Notes: a model not told the origin generated them from the letters alone. A stretch of DNA of 40,730 nucleotides from an uncultured Eubacteriales bacterium (GCA_900545135.1 UQXL01000023.1:1-40730), one strand, 5' to 3'. Shown: positions 1-7,847, numbered from the stretch's first letter. Numbers and translations: made by a program.

Positions 1-2
1 GC

Positions 3-422
3 AAGGACGATATATCCTGCCTTTCCCAGGCGTTCATAAAAGGATACAGTGAAAAGTACGGAGTAAAGAAAGAATTCTCCAATGACGCCCTCGAGGAACT
101 GAGAGAATATCACTGGCCGGGAAACGTGCGCGAACTGGAGAACACGGTTCACCGCCTCTACATATCTGAGAAGGAACATATAATAGACGGTATAGCGGTG
201 GATATGCTGATAAACGAGAGTCTGTATGACATAACGCATTTCGATATGAGAAAAGAGGGCAGCAGCGGAGAGAAGATGGATTTTAACAGCGCCATGAACA
301 GGCAGGAGAAAAATCTAATCGCCTTCGCCCTGAAAAAATGTAGGACTACCAGAGCCGCGGCAGAATTTCTGGGGATTCCGCAGGCCACTTTGGCGCGGAA
401 AAAGGTAAAACATAGCCTGTAG
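3..422 (+). CDS. Sigma-54-dependent transcriptional activator, C-terminal part (5' truncated by window edge)
   Basis: Only the last 139 residues are present; the reading frame is open from base 3, so the gene starts upstream of the window. The segment carries the hallmark WPGNVRELEN of the AAA+ sigma-54 interaction domain (codons near 114-140), which belongs to the C-terminal subdomain of enhancer-binding proteins such as NtrC and RocR. A Fis-type helix-turn-helix ends the protein (LIAFALKKCRTTRAAAEFLG, then IPQATLARKK), the DNA-binding part that recognises upstream activating sites. The sensor domain and the Walker and GAFTGA motifs lie outside, so the signal and target operon cannot be told. 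A clear intrinsic terminator follows about 80 bases after the stop. Confidence 0.93.
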   Translation, partial: KDDISCLSQAFIKGYSEKYGVKKEFSNDALEELREYHWPGNVRELENTVHRLYISEKEHIIDGIAVDMLINESLYDITHFDMRKEGSSGEKMDFNSAMNRQEKNLIAFALKKCRTTRAAAEFLGIPQATLARKKVKHSL

Positions 423-501
423 AGCCTGTAATCTGTGATGCCGGCAGCTTGCGGTGCCAGCAGTTTGAGAGGCATACATATCTTATAGCGTGCATGACGA
501 G

Positions 502-523
502 GAGAGCGTAAGCTCTCTTTTTT
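502..523 (+). terminator. Intrinsic terminator after the sigma-54 activator gene
   Basis: Perfect 6-bp stem GAGAGC / GCTCTC with a GTAA tetraloop, directly followed by six T. It faces the upstream plus-strand gene and separates it from the minus-strand gene that ends at 556. Confidence 0.85.
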
Positions 524-555
524 GCTGTATTTATGCTTTGGCAAAGAAAATAACT

Positions 556-813
556 TTAGGTATTTGCCGTAAGTTTCAAAACTTCACCGCGTTTGTTCAG
601 CGTTTCCACGTCGGCGACGATTGTGGAATGAATTTCAGCTTCAGTGAAATAAAATCCCTCGCGTTCTGCGTAAGCCCGCATGAAATCCGCCATCGTCTGT
701 TCGTCCAGCACTTGTATATCTTGCATGCCCATGCCTTGCATAGCGTCTATTTTACGGCATCTTTCAACGGCGTCCTCAAAAGAAAGGTCTAAAATCTGCT
801 TTCTGCTGTACAC
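556..813 (-). CDS. Small hypothetical protein (85 aa)
   Basis: I do not recognise a family. The start is a GTG preceded at good distance by a strong AGGAGGGG ribosome site on the minus strand (about 820-826), which is the main reason to accept it as a gene. The 85-residue product is soluble-looking, rich in acidic residues and Met (DAMQGMGMQDIQVLDEQTM), with no Cys, no membrane segment and no signal peptide. The sequence reads as alpha-helical followed by a beta-like tail. It stands alone, convergent with the sigma-54 activator and divergent from the lysO-like gene. Function unknown. Confidence 0.7.
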   Translation of the reverse strand: MYSRKQILDLSFEDAVERCRKIDAMQGMGMQDIQVLDEQTMADFMRAYAEREGFYFTEAEIHSTIVADVETLNKRGEVLKLTANT

Positions 814-1081
814 GGCGAAACCCCTCCTATCCTTTGTTTGCAGTATCTCTGCTAAAACATAAATGCAAAGTACATGCCAAAATATGAAGCGGAGAAAGAA
901 AGGCTATTTTTACGGATTTCCGGTACAATAAAAGATTATCCTGATGAAAAAAACCATGGCGCGCGATTCAAAAACGGAACGTCGGCCACCAAGCCATGTA
1001 TACCTGAAGATATATGGTAGATTTTTGAATTTATACGATGTATAATAAAAATTAGGTGTAAATTAAGGATATAAGGAGTTT

Positions 1082-2086
1082 ATGGATTCAATGTCAGATT
1101 TGTTATTGTATCTTGGAATTACAGTTATAGGCTATATAATAGGAAGCAGGATAAGGAGCCGGAAAGATAAGCTTTCGTGGACGGGCAAAGTCCAGACTGC
1201 CGCGATCACGGTCCTGGTGCTTCTCATGGGAATGAGAATGGGCTCCAATGCTGAAATCACGCAGAATTTGAGCAGTATCGGAGTATCAGCTCTGATCATG
1301 ACGCTGCTGACGGTAGGCTTTTCAATATCGGCTGTTTTCCTTATCAGAAAGCTGATGAAGATAGATAAATACGGCAGGCTAAAGGATAGTGAAAGGGCAA
1401 ATCAGCTGAATCCTGAGCTTGCTCAGGATACTGTTTCCGGAGAGGAGGAAGAGCAAAAGGGCGGAAATCTGATGACTGTGCTGATTATCATTGCTGTGAT
1501 AATAGGAATGATAATCGGATACTTTGTCATAAGAGATATATTCGCAGGCAGAATGGAAGAGTTTGATTCTGCCGCCGGAATCGGAATCAAAGTAGGTCTC
1601 TGTCTGCTCCTGGTGTTTGTCGGCCTCGATCTGGGACTGGACGGCACGGTCGTCAGCAATTTTAAAAGAGTGGGCTTTAGAATACTTGCCGTTCCTGCCG
1701 CAACGATAATCGGAACTCTTATCGGGGCAGCTGCAGCTATGCCATTTATCGGCATGAGTCTCAGAGAATGTCTCGCTGTCGGCAGCGGCTTCGGCTGGTA
1801 TACGCTGGCTCCGGGAATCATAATGGAAGCGGGATATCTCACTGCCAGCGCAGTTTCATTTTTGCACAACGTGATGAGAGAGCTTTTGGCGATAGTCTTT
1901 ATTCCTTTGGTTGCCAAAAAAATCGGTTATCTTGAGACCACCGCCATGCCGGGAGCGGCGGCGATGGACGTATGCCTGCCAATCGTGGAAAAAGCGACGA
2001 GAAGTGAGATAGCCGTGTATTCGTTTGTGTCAGGCGTTATACTGAGCATACTGGTGCCTGTTTTGGTGCCTATAATAATAGGCTGA
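1082..2086 (+). CDS. LysO family (DUF340) amino-acid exporter
   Basis: A 334-residue, highly hydrophobic membrane protein that resembles the LysO/YbjE family, whose E. coli member exports L-lysine. Hydrophobic segments occur from the N-terminus (LLLYLGITVIGYIIGS) through the C-terminus (VSGVILSILVPVLVPIIIG), interrupted by a polar cytoplasmic-type stretch around residues 105-130. Gly-rich membrane motifs typical of the family are visible in the second half (GLDLGLDGTVV, GSGFGWYTLAPGI, the latter strongly LysO-like). The ATG has an AAGGAG-type site 6 bases upstream and a TATAAT at 1041-1046. It is monocistronic and convergent with the ABC-F gene. Substrate lysine or a related diamino acid is inferred from the family only. 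Confidence 0.87.
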   Translation: MDSMSDLLLYLGITVIGYIIGSRIRSRKDKLSWTGKVQTAAITVLVLLMGMRMGSNAEITQNLSSIGVSALIMTLLTVGFSISAVFLIRKLMKIDKYGRLKDSERANQLNPELAQDTVSGEEEEQKGGNLMTVLIIIAVIIGMIIGYFVIRDIFAGRMEEFDSAAGIGIKVGLCLLLVFVGLDLGLDGTVVSNFKRVGFRILAVPAATIIGTLIGAAAAMPFIGMSLRECLAVGSGFGWYTLAPGIIMEAGYLTASAVSFLHNVMRELLAIVFIPLVAKKIGYLETTAMPGAAAMDVCLPIVEKATRSEIAVYSFVSGVILSILVPVLVPIIIG

Positions 2087-2118
2087 TTGTGCTTAAAAGG
2101 GCGCGAACGCAAGCGCCA

Positions 2119-3675
2119 TCACACTATTTTAGTCGTCCAGTCTTCAACATTGAGGATTCTTGTTACGAAGCTTTCATAAAATGACGGGTCGTGGGAAACG
2201 AGGAGGATTGTCCCCGGATATTCTGACAGAGCTCTTTTCAGTTCTTCTTTGGCGTCAACGTCGAGATGATTGGTTGGCTCGTCCAGGATGAGCCAGTTGT
2301 GCGCTCTGTTCATGACGACGGCAAGCCTTACTTTGGCGTTTTCCCCGCCGCTGAGAACGCGCATCTGACTGGTTATATGCTCGTTGGTCAGGCCGCATTT
2401 TGAAAGGCAGAGTCTGACTTCCCTGTTTTCCATAGACGGGAATTCCGCCCAGAAAGTGTCCAGCGCAGTCTTTTCCGAGTCCCTGCACGCTTCCTGCTCA
2501 AAATAACCTGGAAACAGATAATCTCCCAGAGCGACTTGTCCGCTTACAGGAGGAATCTGGCCAAGTATGGTTTTGAGCAGAGTAGTTTTGCCCAATCCGT
2601 TGGTTCCCACGACGGCTATCTTTTCGCCTCTTTCAATGGTGAAAGAGACAGGCTTTGTGAGAGGGACATCGTAGCCTATGACCAGGTCTTTGGCTTCTGC
2701 AACGAAGCGGCTCGGCGTGCGGGCCATCAGAAAGCTGAATTCGGGTTTGATCTTTTCCTGCGGACGCTGTAAAATTTCCATCTTGTCCAGCTGTTTCTGC
2801 CTTGAATTGGCCATTCCCCGGGTGGCCACGCGTGCTTTGTTGCGGGCTATAAAATCCTCCAGCTTCTCTATTTCAGCCTGCTGTCTCTGATAAGCTTTCA
2901 GCTCCTGCTCTTTCTGGACTTCATACATGCGCATGAAGTTTTCATAGTTGCCGGTGTATCGTGTAAGATTGCCGTCCTCGAGATTATATATCACGTTTAC
3001 CACTGAATTGAGAAACTCCATATCATGGGAAACGAGTATGAAAGCGTTTTCATATTCGTTCAGATACCTGGTGAGCCATAGTATGTGCTGATGATCCAGA
3101 TAGTTGGTGGGCTCGTCAAGAATCAGAATAGATGGGTTCTCCAGCAGCAGCTTTGTCAGAAGAACTTTTGTCCTCTGCCCGCCGGAAAGATCAGCAACGT
3201 CACGGTCCAGCCCTATATCGCCCAGGCCGAGTCCTCCGGCGACTTCTTCTATTTTTGCATCGAGCTGATAAAAACCGCCTGTTTCAAGCATCTGTTGTAT
3301 TTCCCCGGCCTCTTCCATCATATCGTTCATCTTATCTTTGTCAGCTTCGGCCATATCTTCATAAAGCTTCAGCATATCCTGTTCGAGACCGTACATATCG
3401 TCGAAAGCAGTCCTGAGCACGTCTCTGATGGTCATTCCGCTTTTCAGAACGCTGTGCTGGTCAAGGTAGCCGGCTTTTACGTGCCTGGACCATGTTATCT
3501 TGCCCTGATCCGGCATCAGCCTGCCTGTGATTATATTTAAAAACGTTGATTTACCTTCGCCGTTGGCTCCGATGAGGCCTATGTGCTCTCCCTTGAGCAG
3601 GCGGAAAGAAGCGTCTTCCAGTATCTGTCTTGCACCGAAGCCGTGGGTCACGTTTTCTACAGTCAATAAACTCAT
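2119..3675 (-). CDS. ABC-F family ATP-binding protein (ribosome-associated type)
   Basis: A soluble protein of 518 residues with two tandem ABC ATPase domains and no membrane domain, the ABC-F layout. Domain 1 has Walker A GANGEGKST (residues 36-44), signature LSGGQRTKV and Walker B ILILDEPTNYLD. Domain 2 has GTNGLGKTT, LSGGENAKV and WLILDEPTNHLD. Between them lies a charged helical linker (about residues 240-310), the part that in ABC-F factors reaches into the ribosomal E/P site. Housekeeping members (YkpA/YbiT, EttA) tune translation; a few confer antibiotic protection. The long-arm features of Vga/Msr-type resistance factors are not evident, so a housekeeping or stress role is more likely. 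The ATG has AAGGAG upstream. It is transcribed alone. Confidence 0.93.
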   Translation of the reverse strand: MSLLTVENVTHGFGARQILEDASFRLLKGEHIGLIGANGEGKSTFLNIITGRLMPDQGKITWSRHVKAGYLDQHSVLKSGMTIRDVLRTAFDDMYGLEQDMLKLYEDMAEADKDKMNDMMEEAGEIQQMLETGGFYQLDAKIEEVAGGLGLGDIGLDRDVADLSGGQRTKVLLTKLLLENPSILILDEPTNYLDHQHILWLTRYLNEYENAFILVSHDMEFLNSVVNVIYNLEDGNLTRYTGNYENFMRMYEVQKEQELKAYQRQQAEIEKLEDFIARNKARVATRGMANSRQKQLDKMEILQRPQEKIKPEFSFLMARTPSRFVAEAKDLVIGYDVPLTKPVSFTIERGEKIAVVGTNGLGKTTLLKTILGQIPPVSGQVALGDYLFPGYFEQEACRDSEKTALDTFWAEFPSMENREVRLCLSKCGLTNEHITSQMRVLSGGENAKVRLAVVMNRAHNWLILDEPTNHLDVDAKEELKRALSEYPGTILLVSHDPSFYESFVTRILNVEDWTTKIV

Positions 3676-3843
3676 CTTTTATGTCTCCTTAATTTCTGCC
3701 TGCTTCTTTTGCTTGTTTTTGTATAAATTTTCTGCAGGCTTAATTTTCAGCCGGTGAATATGATAACATAATAGTTTCTAAATGTGAAGAGAGGGCAGGA
3801 AAAATCGTGCGGCGATTGCTGCCGGATGCATGCACCTGGCTTT

Positions 3844-3893
3844 GATGATACTGCTAGTCCAGGTGATACTGCTAGCCCAGATGATACTTGCGG
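3844..3893. repeat. 18-19 bp tandem repeat, about 2.5 copies
   Basis: Units begin at 3844, 3863 and 3881 and share GATACTGCTAG(T/C)CCAG. They lie in the 384-base gap between the ABC-F gene promoter side and the lexA 3' end. Apart from this repeat and a weak AGCGCG/CGCGCT stem near 3920-3955, I see no gene or clear site in that gap. Confidence 0.7.
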
Positions 3894-4059
3894 CTTGGCA
3901 GACAAAAAGCGCGCTTCGTATCTCTGACGTAAAACGCGCTATGATTTTAAGGATTTATTTTATGAATGTGTACGCGTTCCTGCAGCTTCTGTGAGCCGAC
4001 AAAAACCGAAAGTCTGGAACAGATCGCAGCACAAACTCTAAAAACTTATTTCTCAGACT

Positions 4060-4719
4060 TTAGCTGAAGTATCTGAAAACGCCCCTGACCTTGCCGAGGA
4101 TTTTGACGTCGTTGACTATGATAGGGCTCATAGAAGAATTTTCAGGCTGAAGTCTAATGTGTCCTTTTTCACGGTAGAAAGTTTTGACCGTAGCTTCGCT
4201 TTCAAAGCCGTCTATCATTGCAACTACGATTTCACCGTTGTTTGCAGTATCCGACTGCTGAACCAATATGAGATCGCCGTCCATTATACCGGCTTCTATC
4301 ATGCTTTCTCCCTTGACTCTGAGCATATAATTATTGCCTGGGGAAGCGTATCTTTCAGGTATTGGAAACGTATCTTCTATGTTCTGTTCGGCGAGAATAG
4401 GCGTTCCTGCGGCTACTCTTCCCACTACAGGTATATCTACTATATCGTTTCTACCGTATGATGAGACGTTTGAATATGTATTTTCGGAATTGCCGGAGTT
4501 TCCTGCAGGGTCTACCACCATCAGGGCACGCGGCTTGGATGGGTCCTTGACCAAGTATCCCTGTTTCACGAGGCTCTCAATGTCTTTATGAGCAGTAGAT
4601 GTTGATTTGATATTCAGTGCGCTGCAAATTTCCCTCACTGTCGGCGGGTATCCCTTGGTTTTTATCTCATCTTTCATGTAATTCAATATTCTTTGTTCGC
4701 GTTCTTTTAATACTGCCAT
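4060..4719 (-). CDS. lexA: LexA repressor / SOS-response autoprotease
   Basis: 219 residues, the family's usual size. The N-terminal winged helix-turn-helix spans about residues 1-65 (YPPTVREICSALNI, then STAHKDIESL), which binds SOS boxes. Residues 95-219 form the S24 peptidase domain, with the self-cleavage site Ala104-Gly105 (VAAGTP), nucleophile Ser139 in KGESM and general base Lys179 in ATVKT. RecA-ssDNA filaments trigger self-cleavage and so derepress DNA-repair genes. The ATG has an AGGAGTGC ribosome site. A LexA-box-like palindrome lies about 54-65 bases upstream of the start, consistent with autoregulation. Confidence 0.97.
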   Translation of the reverse strand: MAVLKEREQRILNYMKDEIKTKGYPPTVREICSALNIKSTSTAHKDIESLVKQGYLVKDPSKPRALMVVDPAGNSGNSENTYSNVSSYGRNDIVDIPVVGRVAAGTPILAEQNIEDTFPIPERYASPGNNYMLRVKGESMIEAGIMDGDLILVQQSDTANNGEIVVAMIDGFESEATVKTFYREKGHIRLQPENSSMSPIIVNDVKILGKVRGVFRYFS

Positions 4720-4772
4720 AAAGCACTCCTCCTTATTTCTAAATTAAATATATCATCAAAAGAACAAAAAGT

Positions 4773-4784
4773 AAACAGATGTTC
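4773..4784. promoter_or_regulatory. Candidate LexA (SOS) box
   Basis: AAAC-AGAT-GTTC matches the Gram-positive LexA/DinR core GAAC-N4-GTTC with one mismatch. It sits between lexA and the divergent LUD gene, in the expected place for lexA autorepression. It lies 21 bases left of the -35 of the LUD promoter, so control of that gene is possible but less sure. Confidence 0.6.
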
Positions 4785-4804
4785 ACAAAAAATAAAAAGT
4801 ATTT

Positions 4805-4833
4805 TTGCTTTTCTTTTTACGCGGAGTTATAAT
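4805..4833 (+). promoter_or_regulatory. Sigma-A-type promoter of the LUD-domain gene
   Basis: TTGCTT at 4805-4810 and a perfect TATAAT at 4828-4833 with a 17-bp spacer. The start codon of the downstream gene follows at 4868. Confidence 0.75.
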
Positions 4834-4867
4834 AAATTAAATATAAGATATTAAGGAGCGGACTTAT

Positions 4868-5464
4868 ATGACAGATTTTTCAGAAGTAAGTAAAAACTTG
4901 GTGGATAGGGGATATGATGTGAAGTCATTTTCTTCGGGCGCGGAAGCGGCCGATTATCTAAACGGTGAAATTGACGGAAAGACTGTAGGAATAGGCGGTT
5001 CAGCCACGGTGGAAAGCATAGGGCTTTTCGAAGCGCTTGATTCTCACAACGATGTGATATGGCATTGGAAGCAGGACGCTGATCAGGCGAGGAAGAAAGC
5101 GATGACGGCTGAAATTTACATAAGTTCAGCAAATGCCCTGGCAAAGACCGGTGAAATCATCAATATAGACGGCGTGGGAAACAGGGTTTCTTCTTTATTG
5201 TTCGGACACGAAAAAATATATTTCGTCATAGGAAGAAATAAGATTGCTGATGACTATGATTCAGCTGTTTCAAGAGCAAGAAATGTGGCTGCTCCCGGCC
5301 GCGCGAAGCAGCTTAACAGAAAAACGCCCTGTACCCAAGCTGCCGGCAAATGTTACGACTGCCGCAGTAAGGACAGAATCTGCAATGGCATGGTAGTCCT
5401 CTGGGGACCTATGGGCGGAATGGAAGCTGAAGTAATTTTGATAGATGAGGATTTGGGACTGTAA
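4868..5464 (+). CDS. LUD-domain protein (LutC/YkgG-like, DUF162)
   Basis: 198 residues, the size of stand-alone LUD-domain proteins. Family-typical segments include IGGSATVESIGLFEAL near residues 37-55, the ALAKTGEIINIDGVGNR loop and FGHEKIYFVIGRNKI. In B. subtilis and E. coli, LUD proteins LutB/LutC act with an iron-sulfur subunit in L-lactate oxidation, but many clostridial paralogues stand alone with unknown substrate. A C-terminal cluster of four Cys (CTQAAGKCYDCRSKDRIC, about residues 157-174) could bind metal or a cluster. No lutA or lutB lies beside it, so a lactate role is not supported here. Start chosen at the ATG preceded by AAGGAGCG. Confidence 0.85.
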   Translation: MTDFSEVSKNLVDRGYDVKSFSSGAEAADYLNGEIDGKTVGIGGSATVESIGLFEALDSHNDVIWHWKQDADQARKKAMTAEIYISSANALAKTGEIINIDGVGNRVSSLLFGHEKIYFVIGRNKIADDYDSAVSRARNVAAPGRAKQLNRKTPCTQAAGKCYDCRSKDRICNGMVVLWGPMGGMEAEVILIDEDLGL

Positions 5465-5541
5465 TAGTCGTCAGACTATCATTTTATATATTTGCCGCGT
5501 AATAAAGAGGAGAATTGCCGCTTGCATTTCCCCTCTTATTA
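5464..5541. terminator. Terminator region between convergent genes
   Basis: Two structures: ATAGTC-GTCA-GACTAT just after the LUD stop, then a longer A/T-flanked stem (AATAAAGAGG near 5501 with CCTCTTATT near 5532) with one bulge. The second could stop transcription from either side, since the next gene is convergent. Confidence 0.6.
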
Positions 5542-5586
5542 TATTTATGTACAATTCACTGCTTTCATTGTAAGAAATTATGCCGA

Positions 5587-6279
5587 TTATCTGAGGGATT
5601 TTGAAAAAGGACATCTGCTTCCTATGCATTGGTTGTTTTTATCTGAAAAATAACATGTTATCTTTTTGGATTCCATGGCAACGCCCAGATGTTCGCGGAC
5701 AAAGCTTACGGCCTGCTGAATGGAGAGGTAAGAATCTCTTTTGCAGCAGCGCGGGCCGCCTATCATTCCGATTTTCTCCAATGATTTTGCGGTCATCTTG
5801 TGTGAAAGACCAAAGCTTTCGTTTGATAAAGGCGTGGCTCCGGTGACGATGGAAATAAACATACCAGAGCTGATTCCGGCGCCGCAGGCTCCCCAGAAAC
5901 CACAAGAGCCTCCGGGTATTTGCTTGCCCCTGCTTACCATTTCAGACAGAGCGTCTTCAAGACTGATCTCACCGCCCGAATTTTTGTAAGCTGTTAAAAG
6001 CGCTGCTCCGACCATGATATGATGTTCCGGGCCATGCATATGACAAAACGGCATCTCCATCATCTGATTCAGTACAGCAACAGGGTCCTTTGCCTCAGAA
6101 CTCAGGCAGAAAGAGACAATATCCTCTATTCCGCTTGTATGACATTCATTGCACACATAATGGCCATTTATACATCTGGCTTTGCTCTGTTCTTTTTTAT
6201 GGCAGATCGAGCACTCCATTTCAATATCCATATTCAGATATTCAAGAGGAGCTTTGCATATTAAACATTCTTCTTTCAA
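5587..6279 (-). CDS. DUF5714 domain protein with zinc-ribbon-like N-terminus
   Basis: 230 residues, very rich in Cys. The first 50 residues contain CLIC, CSIC and CNEC pairs, a double zinc-ribbon pattern. The body (from about residue 65) is DUF5714-like: FCHMHGPEHHIMVGAALLTAY, then GSCGFWGACGAGISSGMF, a Gly/Cys-rich active-site-like stretch, then GPRCCKRDSYLSI. DUF5714 occurs in anaerobes, alone or attached to radical SAM or methyltransferase proteins; its reaction is not established. The start is a TTG with AAAGGA upstream; no in-frame ATG gives the first CxxC pair. It is convergent with the LUD gene and has no operon partner. Confidence 0.82.
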   Translation of the reverse strand: MKEECLICKAPLEYLNMDIEMECSICHKKEQSKARCINGHYVCNECHTSGIEDIVSFCLSSEAKDPVAVLNQMMEMPFCHMHGPEHHIMVGAALLTAYKNSGGEISLEDALSEMVSRGKQIPGGSCGFWGACGAGISSGMFISIVTGATPLSNESFGLSHKMTAKSLEKIGMIGGPRCCKRDSYLSIQQAVSFVREHLGVAMESKKITCYFSDKNNQCIGSRCPFSKSLR

Positions 6280-6496
6280 TTTTCTGATTCCTTTGCAACA
6301 TGCTGCAAGCAGCTTTTTTTATGACTCTTCAGAGGCCTTCTGATCGTATTGAAAGACCGCTGACTTTGTCAGTTTATATTCATTATAGCGGGAAAAAGAT
6401 CAAAAGGCAATTCCTTGCGTTTAATATAAGAAATGTTCTCATTCATGATGAGCAGCCGTTAGATCCAATACCAAGAGCACAATGCTTCAGCATGCG

Positions 6497-6600
6497 GTGC
6501 TCCGCGCCCAAGGGTTCGATTCCCTTTAGTACAAAGCAAAACAGAGAGACTTGAAAAGTCTCTCTGTTTCATTGGTGCGCCCAGAGGGAATCGACCGCCT
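6497..6600. repeat. Duplicated tRNA-like fragment, unit A
   Basis: Contains, in order, GCGCCCAAGGGTTCGATTCC, a strong stem-loop (AGAGAGACT / AGTCTCTCT, 6541-6568), then TTCATTGGTGCGCCCAGAGGG, which is the reverse complement of a tRNA 3' end (T-arm, acceptor, CCA). The same three elements recur in unit B at 6697-6800, where the last one is part of the intact tRNA-Arg. In unit A the tRNA similarity stops after the T-loop. Confidence 0.75.
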
Positions 6601-6737
6601 GCATCGGACAAGTCCTCGCATGCTGCTTTTTCGGCGGTCTTCTGACCGCCTCAAACCGCTCGCTGTTCAAAGCTTCACTGAAGCTTTTCACTTACGCTCG
6701 CGCCCAAGGGTTCGATTCCTCAGACAACATAAATAAA

Positions 6738-6766
6738 AGATAGAGGTATAAAATACCTCTATCTTT
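6738..6766 (-). terminator. Terminator of tRNA-Arg
   Basis: Stem GATAGAGGTAT / ATACCTCTATC with a short loop, lying just beyond the 3' CCA of the minus-strand tRNA and ending in T residues on that strand. Confidence 0.75.
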
Positions 6767-6769
6767 CAT

Positions 6770-6845
6770 TGGTGCGCCCAGAGGGAATCGAACCCTCGAC
6801 CTTCACATTCGGAGTGTGCTACTCTATCCCCTGAGCTATGGGCGC
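6770..6845 (-). tRNA. tRNA-Arg (anticodon CCG)
   Basis: 76 nt including an encoded CCA. Acceptor GCGCCCA pairs with TGGGCGC, D-arm GCTC...GAGT, anticodon loop CTCCGAA giving CCG, variable AGGTC, T-arm GAGGG-TTCGATT-CCCTC. The first pair of the anticodon stem is a G-A mismatch; the other four pair. CCG reads the CGG arginine codon. Confidence 0.95.
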
Positions 6846-7123
6846 AAAGCGTATAATATATTTATAACACAGCCGGAGAAGTTTTTGAAGATATAATTTT
6901 TAGAAGCGGCACAAAATATATGAAATCAGAGTCAGGAATGTACACGAGCCCCTCTCGCTTTAGAGCCCAAAACCGAGATTACATTTAAGTGCTTTGGCAG
7001 GCGGCAGGTCTGCTTCCAGTGCTTGGCATACAAAGGATATGTATCGATGAGAGGGCTTTCTTTCGCCGTAAGTGCGGAAGTTTAAAGCAGCCGAAGATGA
7101 GTTAAAAACAGTCTATAATGAGC

Positions 7124-7792
7124 TTAAAGCAGCCGAAACCGGCTGCGGTCATAGTCGATCAGCCCGTCGCGTTTCATTCGGCTGAGTTCCGCAGACATGG
7201 CGCTTCTTTCCACGCATAGAAAGTCGGCCAGTTCCTGGCGGTTAAAAGGAATTGTAAAATCACTCTTTCCTGCTTGTTTGGCTTGGGAAGAGAGAAAAGC
7301 CAGCAGCTTTTCCCGCGTGCTGCGCTTGGAAAGAAAATCGATTTTTCGATTGAGAAACAGGGCTTTTTCCGACACTATCCGCAGAAGATTTGAAATGAGT
7401 GTACCGTGAAAAGGACAGCTGCGGCTGCATGTTCTGATAACTTTTCCGCAGTCCATAAACATTATACGGCAGTTTTCCGCGGCAAAAACGCTGACCGGCA
7501 TGGCATCTGCCCCGGCACAGGCAAAGACTTCGCCGAAAAGCTCTCCTGCGTCGACTTTCGCCATTATGCTCCTGTTGCCGTAATAATCTTCCTTTATAAT
7601 ATCCGCCTGACCGGAAATCACTATGCCCATGCAGCTGGCTGGGTCTCCCTCAAGCATGATTGCCTCGCCCTTTTTAAATGAAGACGATTTTGCGTTTAGG
7701 CATTGAAGCATCGCTTCCATCTCTTCTGCCTTTATTCCGCGGAAAATTTCAAATTCATATACATTTTTTAAACCTTCAAAATTTTTTTTCAT
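7124..7792 (-). CDS. Crp/Fnr family transcriptional regulator
   Basis: 222 residues. The N-terminal cyclic-nucleotide-binding-like beta-roll covers about residues 10-125 (KKGEAIMLEGDPASCMGIVISGQADI, then GELFGEVFA), followed by a long dimer helix and a C-terminal winged helix (FNRQELADFLCVERSAMSAELSRMKRDGLI, about residues 178-208). The RxxxxR residues needed for cAMP binding are not evident, so another signal is likely. CSRSC near residues 122-126 offers Cys that could sense redox or bind a cluster. It is divergent from the TIGR04076/ferredoxin genes, with a perfect palindrome between them, so it probably controls those genes and itself. Start ATG has GAGGAAGT upstream. Confidence 0.92.
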   Translation of the reverse strand: MKKNFEGLKNVYEFEIFRGIKAEEMEAMLQCLNAKSSSFKKGEAIMLEGDPASCMGIVISGQADIIKEDYYGNRSIMAKVDAGELFGEVFACAGADAMPVSVFAAENCRIMFMDCGKVIRTCSRSCPFHGTLISNLLRIVSEKALFLNRKIDFLSKRSTREKLLAFLSSQAKQAGKSDFTIPFNRQELADFLCVERSAMSAELSRMKRDGLIDYDRSRFRLL

Positions 7793-7804
7793 ACTTCCTC
7801 GTTT

Positions 7805-7820
7805 TGTTGTAAAAACAACA
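7805..7820. promoter_or_regulatory. Perfect palindrome, likely Crp/Fnr operator
   Basis: TGTTGT-AAAA-ACAACA, a 6+4+6 perfect inverted repeat with the spacing of Crp/Fnr sites. Its centre (7812.5) is 41.5 bases before the start expected from the TATAAT at 7842-7847, the class II activator position. It also lies 12 bases from the divergent regulator start codon, which would suit autorepression. Confidence 0.7.
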
Positions 7821-7833
7821 GTTTTATTTTTGA

Positions 7834-7847
7834 TATAATACTATAAT
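7834..7847 (+). promoter_or_regulatory. Overlapping -10 elements of the TIGR04076/ferredoxin operon
   Basis: Two TATAAT hexamers, 7834-7839 (with an upstream TG, extended -10 form) and 7842-7847. Neither has a good -35 at 17 bp, as expected of an activator-dependent promoter. Confidence 0.55.

Noticed and set aside
840..1080. Lysine riboswitch before the LysO-type gene
   Set aside because: I looked for the conserved junction and kink-turn segments and saw none; the only structure is a weak CATGGC/GCCATG stem.
2119..3675. ABC-F protein as an antibiotic-resistance factor
   Set aside because: Linker length and sequence do not show features of the Vga, Msr or Lsa groups; a housekeeping role is simpler.
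3676..4059. Small gene between the ABC-F and lexA genes
   Set aside because: No start with a ribosome site and no frame longer than about 30 codons; only a short tandem repeat.
6300..6736. Two small plus-strand open frames in the tRNA-fragment region
   Set aside because: They run through tRNA copies and hairpins, have no ribosome sites, and give no plausible protein.
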